From Lachnospiraceae bacterium AC2029 (GTDB lineage: Bacteria; Bacillota; Clostridia; Lachnospirales; Lachnospiraceae), in assembly GCA_000703065.1 (NCBI GenBank), contig JNLK01000001.1, forward strand, positions 1,612,001 to 1,676,000: a stretch of 64,000 nt of DNA, written 5' to 3'. Shown here in pieces: positions 1-7,924 of the stretch (the stretch's first letter is position 1; each line of letters starts with the position of its first letter). The notes below the pieces were generated by a model, which was not told the origin of the DNA, did not search any database, and was given only the letters and a program-made list of their open reading frames with translations. Made by a program: the position numbers and the translations under genes.

Positions 1-1778
1 TGGTAGTCACGGATGGCTGCGTCTGCGGTATCCTTGGCGTCCTCCACGATCTCCCTGGCTTCGGCTCTGGCCTTTGCCAGGATCTCCTCCCGCTTCTCCG
101 ACATTTTCTTTTCCTGTGCGGACAGGCGCTGTCTCAGGGCCTCGGCTTCCTTCCGGTAATGCTCCAGCTCTTCCTGATCCTTCTCCATGGTCCGACGGGT
201 CTGCTCCAGCTCGGTCAGGATCTGGTCCATGCTGATAGCGTCAGCATCCAGACGTCCGCGGGCACTCTCGATGATCGTCTCGGGAAGACCCAGTCTCCGG
301 GAGATGGCAAATGCGTTCGAGCTTCCGGGTACGCCGATCATCAGCCGGTAGGTGGGACGAAGCGAAGCCACATCAAATTCACAGGACGCATTTTCCACAC
401 CGGGCTCGGAAAGAGCGTAGGTCTTCAGCTCCGTATAGTGAGTGGTGGCCATGACACGCGCCCCGCGGCTCTTCAGCTCAGACAGAATGGAGACTGCCAG
501 CGCAGCACCCTCCACCGGATCGGTACCGCCGCCGGGCTCATCGAAGAGACAAAGGGTGTCTCTGTCGGCATGTTGGATTATGTAAACTATATTGCTCATA
601 TGGGATGAGAAGGTGGAAAGACTCTGCTCGATACTCTGCTCATCTCCGATATCCGCGAATACATCCTGGAAGACAGCCAGCTTCGACCCATACATGGCGG
701 GAATATGAAGCCCCGCCTGTCCCATCAGGGTCAGAAGTCCCAGGGTCTTCAGTGATACGGTCTTACCGCCGGTATTCGGTCCCGTGATGATCAGAACGGA
801 ATACTCTTCGCCGAGCGTTATGTCAACCGGAACGGCTGTGGACCTCTCCAGCAGAGGATGTACCGCCCGCTTCAGCTCGATGATCCCATCCGTATTGAAC
901 TGCGGCTCCGCTGCATCGATGGCCTTGGCAAACTTTGCCTTGGCAAAGATGAAGTCCAGCTCCGTGAGGAGGGTCATATCCGTATGGATCTCGTCCTTTA
1001 CGGAGGCTGCCATTTCCGAAAGACCTGCCAGGATCGCCTCGATCTCCAGATGCTCCTCTGCCTCCAGCTCCTTGATCTTATTGTTCAGATTTACGATCTC
1101 CATGGGCTCGATGAATACGGTGCTTCCCGTCTGGGACTGATCATGGATCATGCCCGGGAATTTGGAACGGTATTCGGCCTTCACCGGAATACAGTAACGT
1201 CCCCCGCGTATGGTGATCAGGGCATCCTGAAGTGTACCTTTGTCAGCTTCCCTTTTCACGATCTTCTCCAGCTGCTGATGGAGCTGGCTTCCGCAGTTCA
1301 GGATCTCCTTCCGGATCCTCTTCAGATTGCCGGAAGCATCATCCGCCATGTCCTCTTCCGACAGGATACAGCGGCGGATCTCCGTGGACACATCCCGCAC
1401 CGGAAGCAGGGAGGAAAACCGCTCTGTCAGACTGTCCGGCTCCGGCGCTTCTCTTCTCGCACCATAGCCCTGCACCTGATCTGCGGTCTCCAGAAGTGCT
1501 GCGATATCCAGCAGCTCTCTCTGATCTAGCGGGGAACCAACCTCCAGAAGCCGGAGCACCTCTGCCAGCTCCCGAACGCCGGAGAACCCTACATTTCCGT
1601 ATTCCTCCAGACGTCTCGAAGCATCCCGGGTCTCCTCCTGAAGACGTACGATCTCCACCGGATCCCGCCTCGGACTCAGCCGGAGGCATCTCTTCTTCGC
1701 ACCCTGGGATACCGCATGTCCCGCAAGCATTTCCAGGATCTTTTCAAATTCAAGTACTCTGATCGTTCGTTTGTTCAA
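1..1778 (-). CDS. mutS2: MutS2 (endonuclease/ribosome-rescue ATPase), C-terminus cut by window edge
   Basis: The minus-strand frame is open from the window edge to a TTG codon at 1776-1778 and gives 592 residues of MutS2. The Walker A motif GPNTGGKT lies at about residues 333-340, followed by the Walker B region LCLFDEPGGGTDP and the STFSSHM motif. The last visible part is a Glu/Arg/Lys-rich coiled coil. MutS2 is usually near 790 residues, so the end of the connector and the C-terminal Smr nuclease domain lie outside the window. The TTG start is supported by AGGAG (1787-1791 on the complement), seven bases upstream, and by the conserved N-terminus that begins there. The family acts in DNA processing or in splitting collided ribosomes. 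No nucleotide or frame damage is visible. Confidence 0.95.
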   Translation of the reverse strand, partial: MNKRTIRVLEFEKILEMLAGHAVSQGAKKRCLRLSPRRDPVEIVRLQEETRDASRRLEEYGNVGFSGVRELAEVLRLLEVGSPLDQRELLDIAALLETADQVQGYGARREAPEPDSLTERFSSLLPVRDVSTEIRRCILSEEDMADDASGNLKRIRKEILNCGSQLHQQLEKIVKREADKGTLQDALITIRGGRYCIPVKAEYRSKFPGMIHDQSQTGSTVFIEPMEIVNLNNKIKELEAEEHLEIEAILAGLSEMAASVKDEIHTDMTLLTELDFIFAKAKFAKAIDAAEPQFNTDGIIELKRAVHPLLERSTAVPVDITLGEEYSVLIITGPNTGGKTVSLKTLGLLTLMGQAGLHIPAMYGSKLAVFQDVFADIGDEQSIEQSLSTFSSHMSNIVYIIQHADRDTLCLFDEPGGGTDPVEGAALAVSILSELKSRGARVMATTHYTELKTYALSEPGVENASCEFDVASLRPTYRLMIGVPGSSNAFAISRRLGLPETIIESARGRLDADAISMDQILTELEQTRRTMEKDQEELEHYRKEAEALRQRLSAQEKKMSEKREEILAKARAEAREIVEDAKDTADAAIRDY

Positions 1779-1872
1779 GTTTCAACTCCTCTTAGTCTTA
1801 GAATATGTTGTTACCTTTTCTCTATACTCATTTAATGAGCAACTCAATCGCTTTATCGATTATGGAACAAAA

Positions 1873-2055
1873 CTACCAGGTATTTTTCAGAACCTCACCC
1901 TTACGATAGACGGTTCCCTTCACCTCTTCCCGGACCGGTGTCAGCTGGTTCTGCTTCACCATGTAGGCCAGATTCTGCCTTGCGCATTCAAGCAATGCGC
2001 AGCTATCCGTTGTATCCAGGATATTCCTTCTTACAAATGAGATAAAATCATCCAA
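1873..2055 (-). CDS. Small HTH (excisionase/AlpA-like) protein, possibly N-terminally truncated
   Basis: This 60-residue ORF sits just upstream of mutS2 on the same strand. Its centre (ALLECARQNLAYMVKQNQLTPV) followed by a basic/hydrophobic wing ending in YRKGEVL looks like the winged helix-turn-helix of small excisionase or MerR-type proteins. The start is a TTG at 2055 with only a poor ribosome site. The frame stays open a further six codons upstream, so the true start is uncertain. It may be a remnant of a longer DNA-binding protein. I infer a DNA-binding role only from the helix pattern. Confidence 0.5.
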   Translation of the reverse strand: MDDFISFVRRNILDTTDSCALLECARQNLAYMVKQNQLTPVREEVKGTVYRKGEVLKNTW

Positions 2056-2243
2056 CCTGAACGGGATCAGTACTTAAGGTGTATTTCATCCGGCTAGATG
2101 ATGCCTTAATTATACTGCGAGGTTTCTTTTACTTCTATTGACGAAGTTTATGAATTACAGGAATGCTCCCTATTTTAATAATATACTTCATATTTTTCTC
2201 CTATCCCCATTTTTATCCTATTATCGCCGAATAAATAGGAGAA

Positions 2244-3341
2244 TTAGAATGCTTTGGCATAAAAAGTATTCTTCCCTGATCCATATTTTTTAATGTACCC
2301 TTCATCCATAAGTTTCTTTATTGCTGCTTCTACTGATTTTTCACTTATACTTGGACATATATTAACAATTTCTCGTTTTGTAAACTTACCTATTTTTGTA
2401 TCGACAGACGCTTTTACAATATCATAAGCTTTACTCTTGATGGTGATTACCTTTTTCTTCCCATCCGCCGTTTCAGATATAATGGTAGTATCACTTAAAA
2501 TATTTACCCTACTCTCAAATTCCCGATAGCACGCAAGTATAACACCAAGCATATATTTTACAAAAACCGAAGGATCTTCATCTTCTTCATGCCATCCTGA
2601 TGACGAAGCCTCCAATGCGTCATAATAAGCATCCTTCGTCTTTTCAATATGCTTCTCAATACTAATATACTTTCCGACAAGATATCCTGATTTATATAAG
2701 AGTAAGAGCGTCATAAGCCTACTCATTCTCCCGTTACCATCATTAAAAGGATGGATGCAAAGAAAATCATGTAGAAATACAGGTATAATCAGCAATGGGT
2801 CCACTGATGTATCTTCCATCATAAAATTATAATTCTCACAAATCGCATCAATGCAAGGCTCTGTTTCGTAGGGTGGAACGGGTGTAAACCGAATCACCTC
2901 AGACCCATCCTCCTTTGTTTCCTTAAGATAATTTTGGGTTATCTTATATCTGCCACCATTTCCGGTTTCAGCATACTGCATCAAATCTCTGTGCAATTGA
3001 AGGATAATATTTCCATTGATAGGGATATATTCATAATTCTCATGAATCGTATTTAATACATCCCTGTATCCGGCTATTTCCCTCTCATCACGATTCTTGG
3101 GAGTTGTTTTTTCCTTTGCAATCTGACCGATTCTTGTTGCTGTAGTAATAATTCCCTCAATCCTATTTGAAGACTCAATAGATTGTACTTTGGCCACATC
3201 AACAAGTTTCTCCATTTCGACAGGTTTTTGGCGTAGAAACAGTTCCTGCTTCCCTTTATACTCATGAATCTGTGAAAGGTAATTCAGTATTTCATTATCC
3301 CAGCGGTATTCCTTATACTTTTTATAGTCAAATTCTCGCAT
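2244..3341 (-). CDS. Fic-family AMP transferase with class II inhibitory motif
   Basis: The 365-residue protein has the Fic core HPFNDGNGR at residues 197-205, with His197 as the expected catalytic base. An N-terminal SxxxEG motif (Ser58, Glu62, Gly63) matches the built-in inhibitory helix of class II Fic proteins. A C-terminal winged-helix segment (about 290-365) follows. Fic enzymes usually transfer AMP from ATP to a hydroxyl of a target protein; the target here is unknown. The ATG at 3341 follows AGGGGA and is a good start. The gene stands alone in an AT-rich block with no recognisable antitoxin partner, which fits the autoinhibited class. It may be horizontally acquired. Confidence 0.9.
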   Translation of the reverse strand: MREFDYKKYKEYRWDNEILNYLSQIHEYKGKQELFLRQKPVEMEKLVDVAKVQSIESSNRIEGIITTATRIGQIAKEKTTPKNRDEREIAGYRDVLNTIHENYEYIPINGNIILQLHRDLMQYAETGNGGRYKITQNYLKETKEDGSEVIRFTPVPPYETEPCIDAICENYNFMMEDTSVDPLLIIPVFLHDFLCIHPFNDGNGRMSRLMTLLLLYKSGYLVGKYISIEKHIEKTKDAYYDALEASSSGWHEEDEDPSVFVKYMLGVILACYREFESRVNILSDTTIISETADGKKKVITIKSKAYDIVKASVDTKIGKFTKREIVNICPSISEKSVEAAIKKLMDEGYIKKYGSGKNTFYAKAF

Positions 3342-3365
3342 ATTCCCCTATTCCTTTCTATACTC

Positions 3366-3602
3366 CTAAATTTTATCATAAATTAGGAGCATGTCAATAT
3401 ATAGGAGTAAGAATACATACCGTATTTTTTCTATATGTATCACCTCAACTTTCAATGAAGTTATAACCAAATCATCGGTTATCACTCCATTGTGTTTTAG
3501 GAAACCCTTCAGCCAATATCTTTTCTCATGATCCGAACCGCAATACAGATTGTCGGCAGACACAATTTGACGCTCGCCAAATAAAGCCATTTCCGTTTTC
3601 AA
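3366..3602 (-). CDS. Hypothetical short ORF between Fic and cell-wall-binding genes
   Basis: This 78-residue ORF has a polar N-terminal part and a very hydrophobic C-terminus (YVFLLLYIDMLLIY). No ribosome site is visible before its TTG start, and no family is recognised. It could be a gene remnant or chance reading in AT-rich DNA. It is listed only because it fills the gap between two same-strand genes. Confidence 0.2.
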   Translation of the reverse strand: MKTEMALFGERQIVSADNLYCGSDHEKRYWLKGFLKHNGVITDDLVITSLKVEVIHIEKIRYVFLLLYIDMLLIYDKI

Positions 3603-3646
3603 TCTTCAAATCACCAATCATCATTAAGGCCGCTCATAAACCGCCA

Positions 3647-4501
3647 TTACTTCAGCTGGTCCTCGAATTCCTTATACAACTCCCCCGTATCCAGACGATA
3701 GATACGATAGTATACTTTGCCCCCATACCCCTCTGTTTTATTCTCAACAATCTTCTTGTATATCACTCCATATACGAGATTAAATCTGTTATCCCACCAA
3801 TGATCAACGATTTTCGGATTGCCCATTTTCTCATACCCATCCTTTTCATTCTCCTTCTCTATCTTTTGAAGATATAGATTCACCATAGCGGTGTCGATCG
3901 GTCCTGTCTGCAACACTCCATGTTTATCCAGATAATACCATTTCCCTCTGTCCAAAAGCCAGCCGCTTTTCATTGCCCCATTTTTTTCGCAATAATACCA
4001 CTTATCCTGATATTTAATCCAGCCGGTACACATAGTTCCACTGCCGCTAAGATAATACCATTTTCCTCCATCCAGAAGCCAGCCAGTTTTCATTGCCCCA
4101 TTTTTTTCGCAATAATACCACTTACTTTGATATTTAATCCAACCGGTACACATAGCTCCACTGCCGCTAAGATAATACCATTTTCCTCCATCCAGAAGCC
4201 AACCGCTTTCCATCGCCCCATTATTTTTGCAATAATACCACTTACTTTGATATTTAACCCAACCGGTTTTCATCCACCCATTCGCATCGAAATAATACCA
4301 ATTATCATTAATGTACTTCCATGAACTCGATGGATGTGTTCCGTCACTATTTCTGTACCACCACTGTCCGTCTTGCACGCGGACCCAATTCCCCTGGTCA
4401 TTGTTGTCCCTGGCACAAACAGCCACACTGTTGTCCATCATTGCTATTGAAAATATCGCCAATACAAAAAAAGCAGCTAACCATATCTTCTTTATATTCA
4501 T
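3647..4501 (-). CDS. Secreted protein with aromatic cell-wall/choline-binding-type repeats
   Basis: The 284-residue product starts at the ATG at 4501, which follows GAGAGG by seven bases; an in-frame ATG nine codons earlier has no ribosome site. Residues 1-30 form a signal peptide. About seven 20-residue modules of the WYY...G.M.TGW type follow, the signature of choline/glucan cell-wall-binding repeats. A roughly 80-residue C-terminal domain after the repeats is unrecognised. It is a surface protein without a known catalytic domain. It lies 16 bases downstream of the caspase-like gene and is probably in its operon. Adjacent 120-bp blocks at 3961-4200 are nearly identical, showing recent repeat duplication. 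Confidence 0.85.
   Translation of the reverse strand: MNIKKIWLAAFFVLAIFSIAMMDNSVAVCARDNNDQGNWVRVQDGQWWYRNSDGTHPSSSWKYINDNWYYFDANGWMKTGWVKYQSKWYYCKNNGAMESGWLLDGGKWYYLSGSGAMCTGWIKYQSKWYYCEKNGAMKTGWLLDGGKWYYLSGSGTMCTGWIKYQDKWYYCEKNGAMKSGWLLDRGKWYYLDKHGVLQTGPIDTAMVNLYLQKIEKENEKDGYEKMGNPKIVDHWWDNRFNLVYGVIYKKIVENKTEGYGGKVYYRIYRLDTGELYKEFEDQLK
3961..4200 (-). repeat. Near-identical 120-bp coding repeat (two 60-bp modules each)
   Basis: Blocks 3961-4080 and 4081-4200 differ at only a few positions and each encodes two wall-binding modules. The register of 60 bases continues into the neighbouring, more diverged modules. This is a substrate for slippage or recombination. Confidence 0.85.
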
Positions 4502-4517
4502 AATTGAACCTCTCTTA

Positions 4518-6320
4518 TTAAAATACATCAGAAAAAAGATCGACTTGATTCGTAACGTCCTCGTATGTACTTAAATCGATACAATCATAACACAGCATAC
4601 CATCAACAACTTTACTTCCAACCAGAATAACTGTAGCATGATTGCCTAATGTGGTTATATATTCTTTGGTTTCAGTATACTGATTCGCCTCACCGGAGTT
4701 CATAAATGTGTCACGGTTTTGGTTAATCAAGGAAAAATCTATCGACGATAGCGACGAACTACTTATTACATTTCTATTCACAAGGTACTGCATATGATTA
4801 TCGTTATATACAATTTTATCTGTTGTCTCTAAGCCATTATAGTACTTTTTGAAAACCCGAATACCATTACTTGACGAGGTTTCTACAAATCCATTCGGAA
4901 TACTCAACTGCTCGACATCCTTCAAATTATACGTATCATTTATCCTAACAGCAGTATTACCTGCAACAACTAGATTTGCCGGTCGTAACGGTTCATAATC
5001 AAGGGAACTTCTTACTTCCTGAACAGCTTCAGCCAGCGTCTTTCCCTGTATCATGGAATTCAATATACTTTGAGCCACGGCTCTATCTCCATCGGTTGAA
5101 GAACTCACTTTATACCCAAAGCTGGCTTTTGCGCCGGATGCAATAGCTGCAGTAACCAAACTTTTATTACTACTTGAATCTACTGTGGCGCCATAACAGC
5201 AGAAAAAGAATGCTACTTTGGTGTTATTCATGCTTATATTGCTCAATTCTGCCGGTGAGATATCCTCTCCCCCTCCTAATGCCATACCACTTCCATTCGA
5301 ATATCCATGACCACTATAAAAGAATATCCCCTTATTTAGCTTTGAAATCGGCATGTTAGTCTCGGTGGCTGTGAAGCTTGCTTTATTAAAATTATTATGT
5401 TTTTCAATCACGTAATCATCAGAAAGAATTGAGGATGCTATTACTCCATCCGGAAGTGTATTTATATTTCCACTTCCATAGTTCTTCGTATAAACTGCTG
5501 CAACTAAACTTGAATCATAGACCAGTTGTCCATCACTATTAAAATAGTAATCAATCCCCTTAACTCTGCGATATCCGATTGTCATCTTCCCACTACCGGC
5601 AAAATAATACCAATGATCCTGATACTGTAGCCATCCGGTTTTCATGGTTCCGTCTGATTTAAAATAATACCAACTGCTGTTATACTGCAGCCAACCAGTT
5701 ACCATCTCTCCATCCGAATTGAAGAAATACCAATTGCTATTATACTGCAGCCAACCAGTTACCATCTCTCCATCCGAATTGAAGAAATACCAATTGCTAT
5801 TATACTGCAGCCAACCAGTTTTCATCTTCCCGTCGGTATTGAAATAATACCAGTGTTTGGATCCGCTTACAGTGATCTGCTTCCATCCAGTTACCATCTG
5901 GCCGTAGTCGGACGCACTTGAGTTTGTTTCAAAATAGTACCAGCTACCACTATACTGTAACCATCCGGTGTGCATAAAACCAGATGCATCAAAATAGTAC
6001 CATTTTCCATTAATCTTTTCCCAATCATTAATGGTATAACCCCCATCGGTGTGAATATATCTCCACTTTCCATTGCTATACTGGCGCCAGGTTCCACTTG
6101 CCCTGATTTTGTCATTCCTTGCATCATCTTCAGCATGATTCACTCCGGATGTTTCAGTGCTCTCAAAATTGAAAAGCTGATCAGTCTCTTCTGTCATTTT
6201 CTCAGATGACCACTCCATACTAACTGTTGTTTGCTCAGTCGCATAAGATTTTATCGTCCCCATGTTACTAAAAAGCATTACCGCTACAACAGAAAAAACC
6301 ATGATTTTCTTTTTTTTCAT
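4518..6320 (-). CDS. Secreted caspase-like (clan CD/CHAT-type) protein with cell-wall-binding repeats
   Basis: The 600-residue protein has a signal peptide (about 1-28), a 40-residue polar linker and about nine WYYF...TGW wall-binding modules (about 78-265). A C-terminal domain has a hydrophobic strand ending in FYSGHG (His338) and a second strand FFFCCYG (Cys374/Cys375). That His-then-Cys spacing on consecutive strands is the caspase-hemoglobinase arrangement, so I infer a surface-anchored cysteine protease or related enzyme. The last about 130 residues are unrecognised. The start follows AAAGGAG. The downstream gene 4501-3647 shares the repeat type and looks co-transcribed. The substrate is unknown, and activity is inferred only from the dyad. 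Confidence 0.8.
   Translation of the reverse strand: MKKKKIMVFSVVAVMLFSNMGTIKSYATEQTTVSMEWSSEKMTEETDQLFNFESTETSGVNHAEDDARNDKIRASGTWRQYSNGKWRYIHTDGGYTINDWEKINGKWYYFDASGFMHTGWLQYSGSWYYFETNSSASDYGQMVTGWKQITVSGSKHWYYFNTDGKMKTGWLQYNSNWYFFNSDGEMVTGWLQYNSNWYFFNSDGEMVTGWLQYNSSWYYFKSDGTMKTGWLQYQDHWYYFAGSGKMTIGYRRVKGIDYYFNSDGQLVYDSSLVAAVYTKNYGSGNINTLPDGVIASSILSDDYVIEKHNNFNKASFTATETNMPISKLNKGIFFYSGHGYSNGSGMALGGGEDISPAELSNISMNNTKVAFFFCCYGATVDSSSNKSLVTAAIASGAKASFGYKVSSSTDGDRAVAQSILNSMIQGKTLAEAVQEVRSSLDYEPLRPANLVVAGNTAVRINDTYNLKDVEQLSIPNGFVETSSSNGIRVFKKYYNGLETTDKIVYNDNHMQYLVNRNVISSSSLSSIDFSLINQNRDTFMNSGEANQYTETKEYITTLGNHATVILVGSKVVDGMLCYDCIDLSTYEDVTNQVDLFSDVF
5688..5807 (-). repeat. Two identical 60-bp coding repeats
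   Basis: 5688-5747 and 5748-5807 are base-for-base identical and encode consecutive wall-binding modules. Flanking modules keep the register but differ. Identity at synonymous sites implies very recent duplication or gene conversion. Confidence 0.9.
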
Positions 6321-6384
6321 GCCGGTCTCCTTTCAAATACAAGATTTCCTTGGTACTCCACATTTTTCAGAATAGCATCCTATC

Positions 6385-6417
6385 AAAAAAAAACAACGCC
6401 TTATGCACAAGCGTTGC
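6385..6417 (-). terminator. Rho-independent terminator of the XRE gene
   Basis: On the minus strand a CAACGC/GCGTTG stem with an 11-base loop (6394-6416) is followed by nine T residues. It lies about 115 bases downstream of the XRE regulator stop and before the caspase-like gene. Confidence 0.85.
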
Positions 6418-6529
6418 CTTTTTCCGTTCAAGCGTATATAAAAATCTCCGGATATGCAAAAAAGGAAAGGTCCCTCGTCTCTCTTATTCCGTATTAGCCG
6501 TAAAATACAACTAAGACGAACCCTATCCA

Positions 6530-6871
6530 TCAGCTGCGTTTCTTATTCTGTTCACACATACTGATCATCAGCGCCCTGATATTCTCCCTCTGATCGTCGG
6601 TCAGCTGGCGAAACAGTTCATTAAAATCCGTCGGAATGCCGTTCGAAAGGACGATTCCTCCAACCACATAGTCAAGTGAAAGATCCAGGCAGGCACAGAG
6701 CCGGCATAACAGTTCAAGGGAAACTCTTTTCTTTCCGCACTCGATACTGCTGAGATAATTCGAAGAACAACCAACCATCTCAGCAACATATTCCTGAGTG
6801 GCCGTTTTCCCTCTTCCCTTTTGGAGACGATCTCCGATCAAAACATAATCCAACGTTAGTCCCTTATGCAT
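6530..6871 (-). CDS. XRE-family HTH transcriptional regulator, divergent from agr
   Basis: This is a 113-residue protein with a Cro/CI-type helix-turn-helix (about residues 15-65: TQEYVAEMVGCSSNYLSSIECGK). It continues into the usual LSLDYVVGG linker and a short C-terminal helix. I chose the ATG at 6871 because GTGAGG sits six bases upstream of it; a GTG four codons earlier overlaps that site. It is transcribed divergently from agrD across a 322-base gap containing palindromes. That makes it a candidate regulator of itself and of the agr locus. Its ligand is unknown. Confidence 0.85.
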   Translation of the reverse strand: MHKGLTLDYVLIGDRLQKGRGKTATQEYVAEMVGCSSNYLSSIECGKKRVSLELLCRLCACLDLSLDYVVGGIVLSNGIPTDFNELFRQLTDDQRENIRALMISMCEQNKKRS

Positions 6872-7193
6872 CTGCATCCTCACTTTCTAAAACAATTTCG
6901 ATAGTCTTATATCTAATTGTAGTAAGGCGCAAATAAAAATGAACGAACCGTCAGTATGAGATTCATACCAACAGCATCAAAACTCATATTATTTGTTAAA
7001 TATTCTTTCTACCTGTATCAATCACCCATTCCGATGGAGGTAAATTCATTCTGTCTGTTAATAATTGGGCTATTTTCATTGTATATTTGACCATTCGTAC
7101 CGAATCTCCTACCGCTCCGTCCAGGCTGATTTCATAAAGCCGGGAAAAATGTTAAGATAGGATTACCAATTATACAGAAAGGAAGGAAACTCA
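6872..7193. promoter_or_regulatory. Divergent control region between XRE regulator and agr locus
   Basis: This 322-base AT-rich gap contains no gene I can support. It holds a perfect inverted repeat GTATGA-GAT-TCATAC at 6954-6968 and a second, ATTCG-TAC-CGAAT, at 7093-7105. The second lies between a TTGACC (7087-7092) and a weak TACCGC. A weak alternative TTTCAT-17-TAAGAT (7130-7158) lies closer to agrD. These palindromes are operator-like. I could not find clear LytTR-type direct repeats. Confidence 0.45.
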
Positions 7194-7346
7194 ATGGAAC
7201 AGGGAACAATCACCAACAAGTTGGCAGAAAAGGTAGCAAAGTGGCTAATGAAGGACATCAAGCTGAATGCTGAGGCAGCTTCCAGCGGACATGCATACGA
7301 GCCGGAAATGCCCTCCATGATGAAGGATTTCAAGCAGGAAGCATAA
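7194..7346 (+). CDS. agrD: AgrD-like autoinducer precursor with serine in place of cysteine
   Basis: This 50-residue ORF begins with ATG 7194 after AAAGGAAGGAAAC and ends in a TAATG overlap with agrB. Its layout is that of AgrD: an N-terminal amphipathic helix (NKLAEKVAKWLMKDI), a short signal segment ASSGHAY, and an acidic/proline recognition tail EPEMPSMMKDF. There is no cysteine. Ser35 or Ser36 would have to form a lactone instead of the usual thiolactone, giving for example a Ser-Gly-His-Ala-Tyr ring if cleavage is after Tyr40. Serine lactones are known in some staphylococcal AgrD peptides. The call rests mainly on position next to agrB and on layout. Confidence 0.8.
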   Translation: MEQGTITNKLAEKVAKWLMKDIKLNAEAASSGHAYEPEMPSMMKDFKQEA

Positions 7347-7924
7347 TGATCTCTTTTCTTTCCAACAGGATTGCCTTATGGCTTCACCGTCATAAGGCAA
7401 TCTCTGAAGCTGAAATCCCTTTGTACAGCTATGCCGCTTTTCTGATTCTGTATACCCTTACGCCCATCCTCCCCATTCTGTGCATCAGTATTCTGTTCCA
7501 CATCCCCGTTTTATACTCCATTCTTTTCTTTTTCACATTTTTGCCGCTTCGGAAATACACCGGTGGTTTTCATTTTCATTCACAAATCCCCTGTCTGATT
7601 ACCAGCACGTTGATCGAGGGCTTCTTTTTGTATTTATCCACTCTGCCCGTCTCCGGTCAGACGCTTCTCCCTCTGCAGGCAGTTTCCTGTCTCTCTCTTT
7701 TAGTCTGGAGTCCGGTAATCTCTAACAAACGCCCTCTGACAAAAAAGGAGCAACGACGCTGCAAAAGGATCGCGGCCGCTCTGCTTGCATTCTTCTCCGG
7801 AATTTGCTATCTTTTATGTGCAGTGGGACATACGGCTGTGGCAGCTTACACTGTATACGCGATTCTAATGACTGCCCTGCTGCAGTATCCGGCAATCATT
7901 CAGAAAAGGGTGCATGGGAAATGA
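7346..7924 (+). CDS. agrB: AgrB-type autoinducer peptide processing membrane protease
   Basis: The 192-residue integral membrane protein has the AgrB signature RKYTGGFH, with His76 and Cys83 seven residues apart. This is the spacing of the catalytic pair in Staphylococcus aureus AgrB. Several hydrophobic segments flank it. AgrB cleaves the AgrD C-terminus and cyclises the signal peptide at the membrane. Its ATG overlaps the agrD stop (TAATG), and its TGA overlaps the agrC start (ATGA), implying translational coupling. The gene order here is D-B-C-A rather than the staphylococcal B-D-C-A. Confidence 0.95.
   Translation: MISFLSNRIALWLHRHKAISEAEIPLYSYAAFLILYTLTPILPILCISILFHIPVLYSILFFFTFLPLRKYTGGFHFHSQIPCLITSTLIEGFFLYLSTLPVSGQTLLPLQAVSCLSLLVWSPVISNKRPLTKKEQRRCKRIAAALLAFFSGICYLLCAVGHTAVAAYTVYAILMTALLQYPAIIQKRVHGK

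Noticed and set aside
6333-6530. A 65-codon minus-strand ORF after the XRE gene
   Set aside because: It overlaps the terminator hairpin, has no ribosome site and matches nothing.
7146-7193. A clear LytTR (AgrA) binding site before agrD
   Set aside because: I could not find two convincing nine-base direct repeats at the expected spacing.
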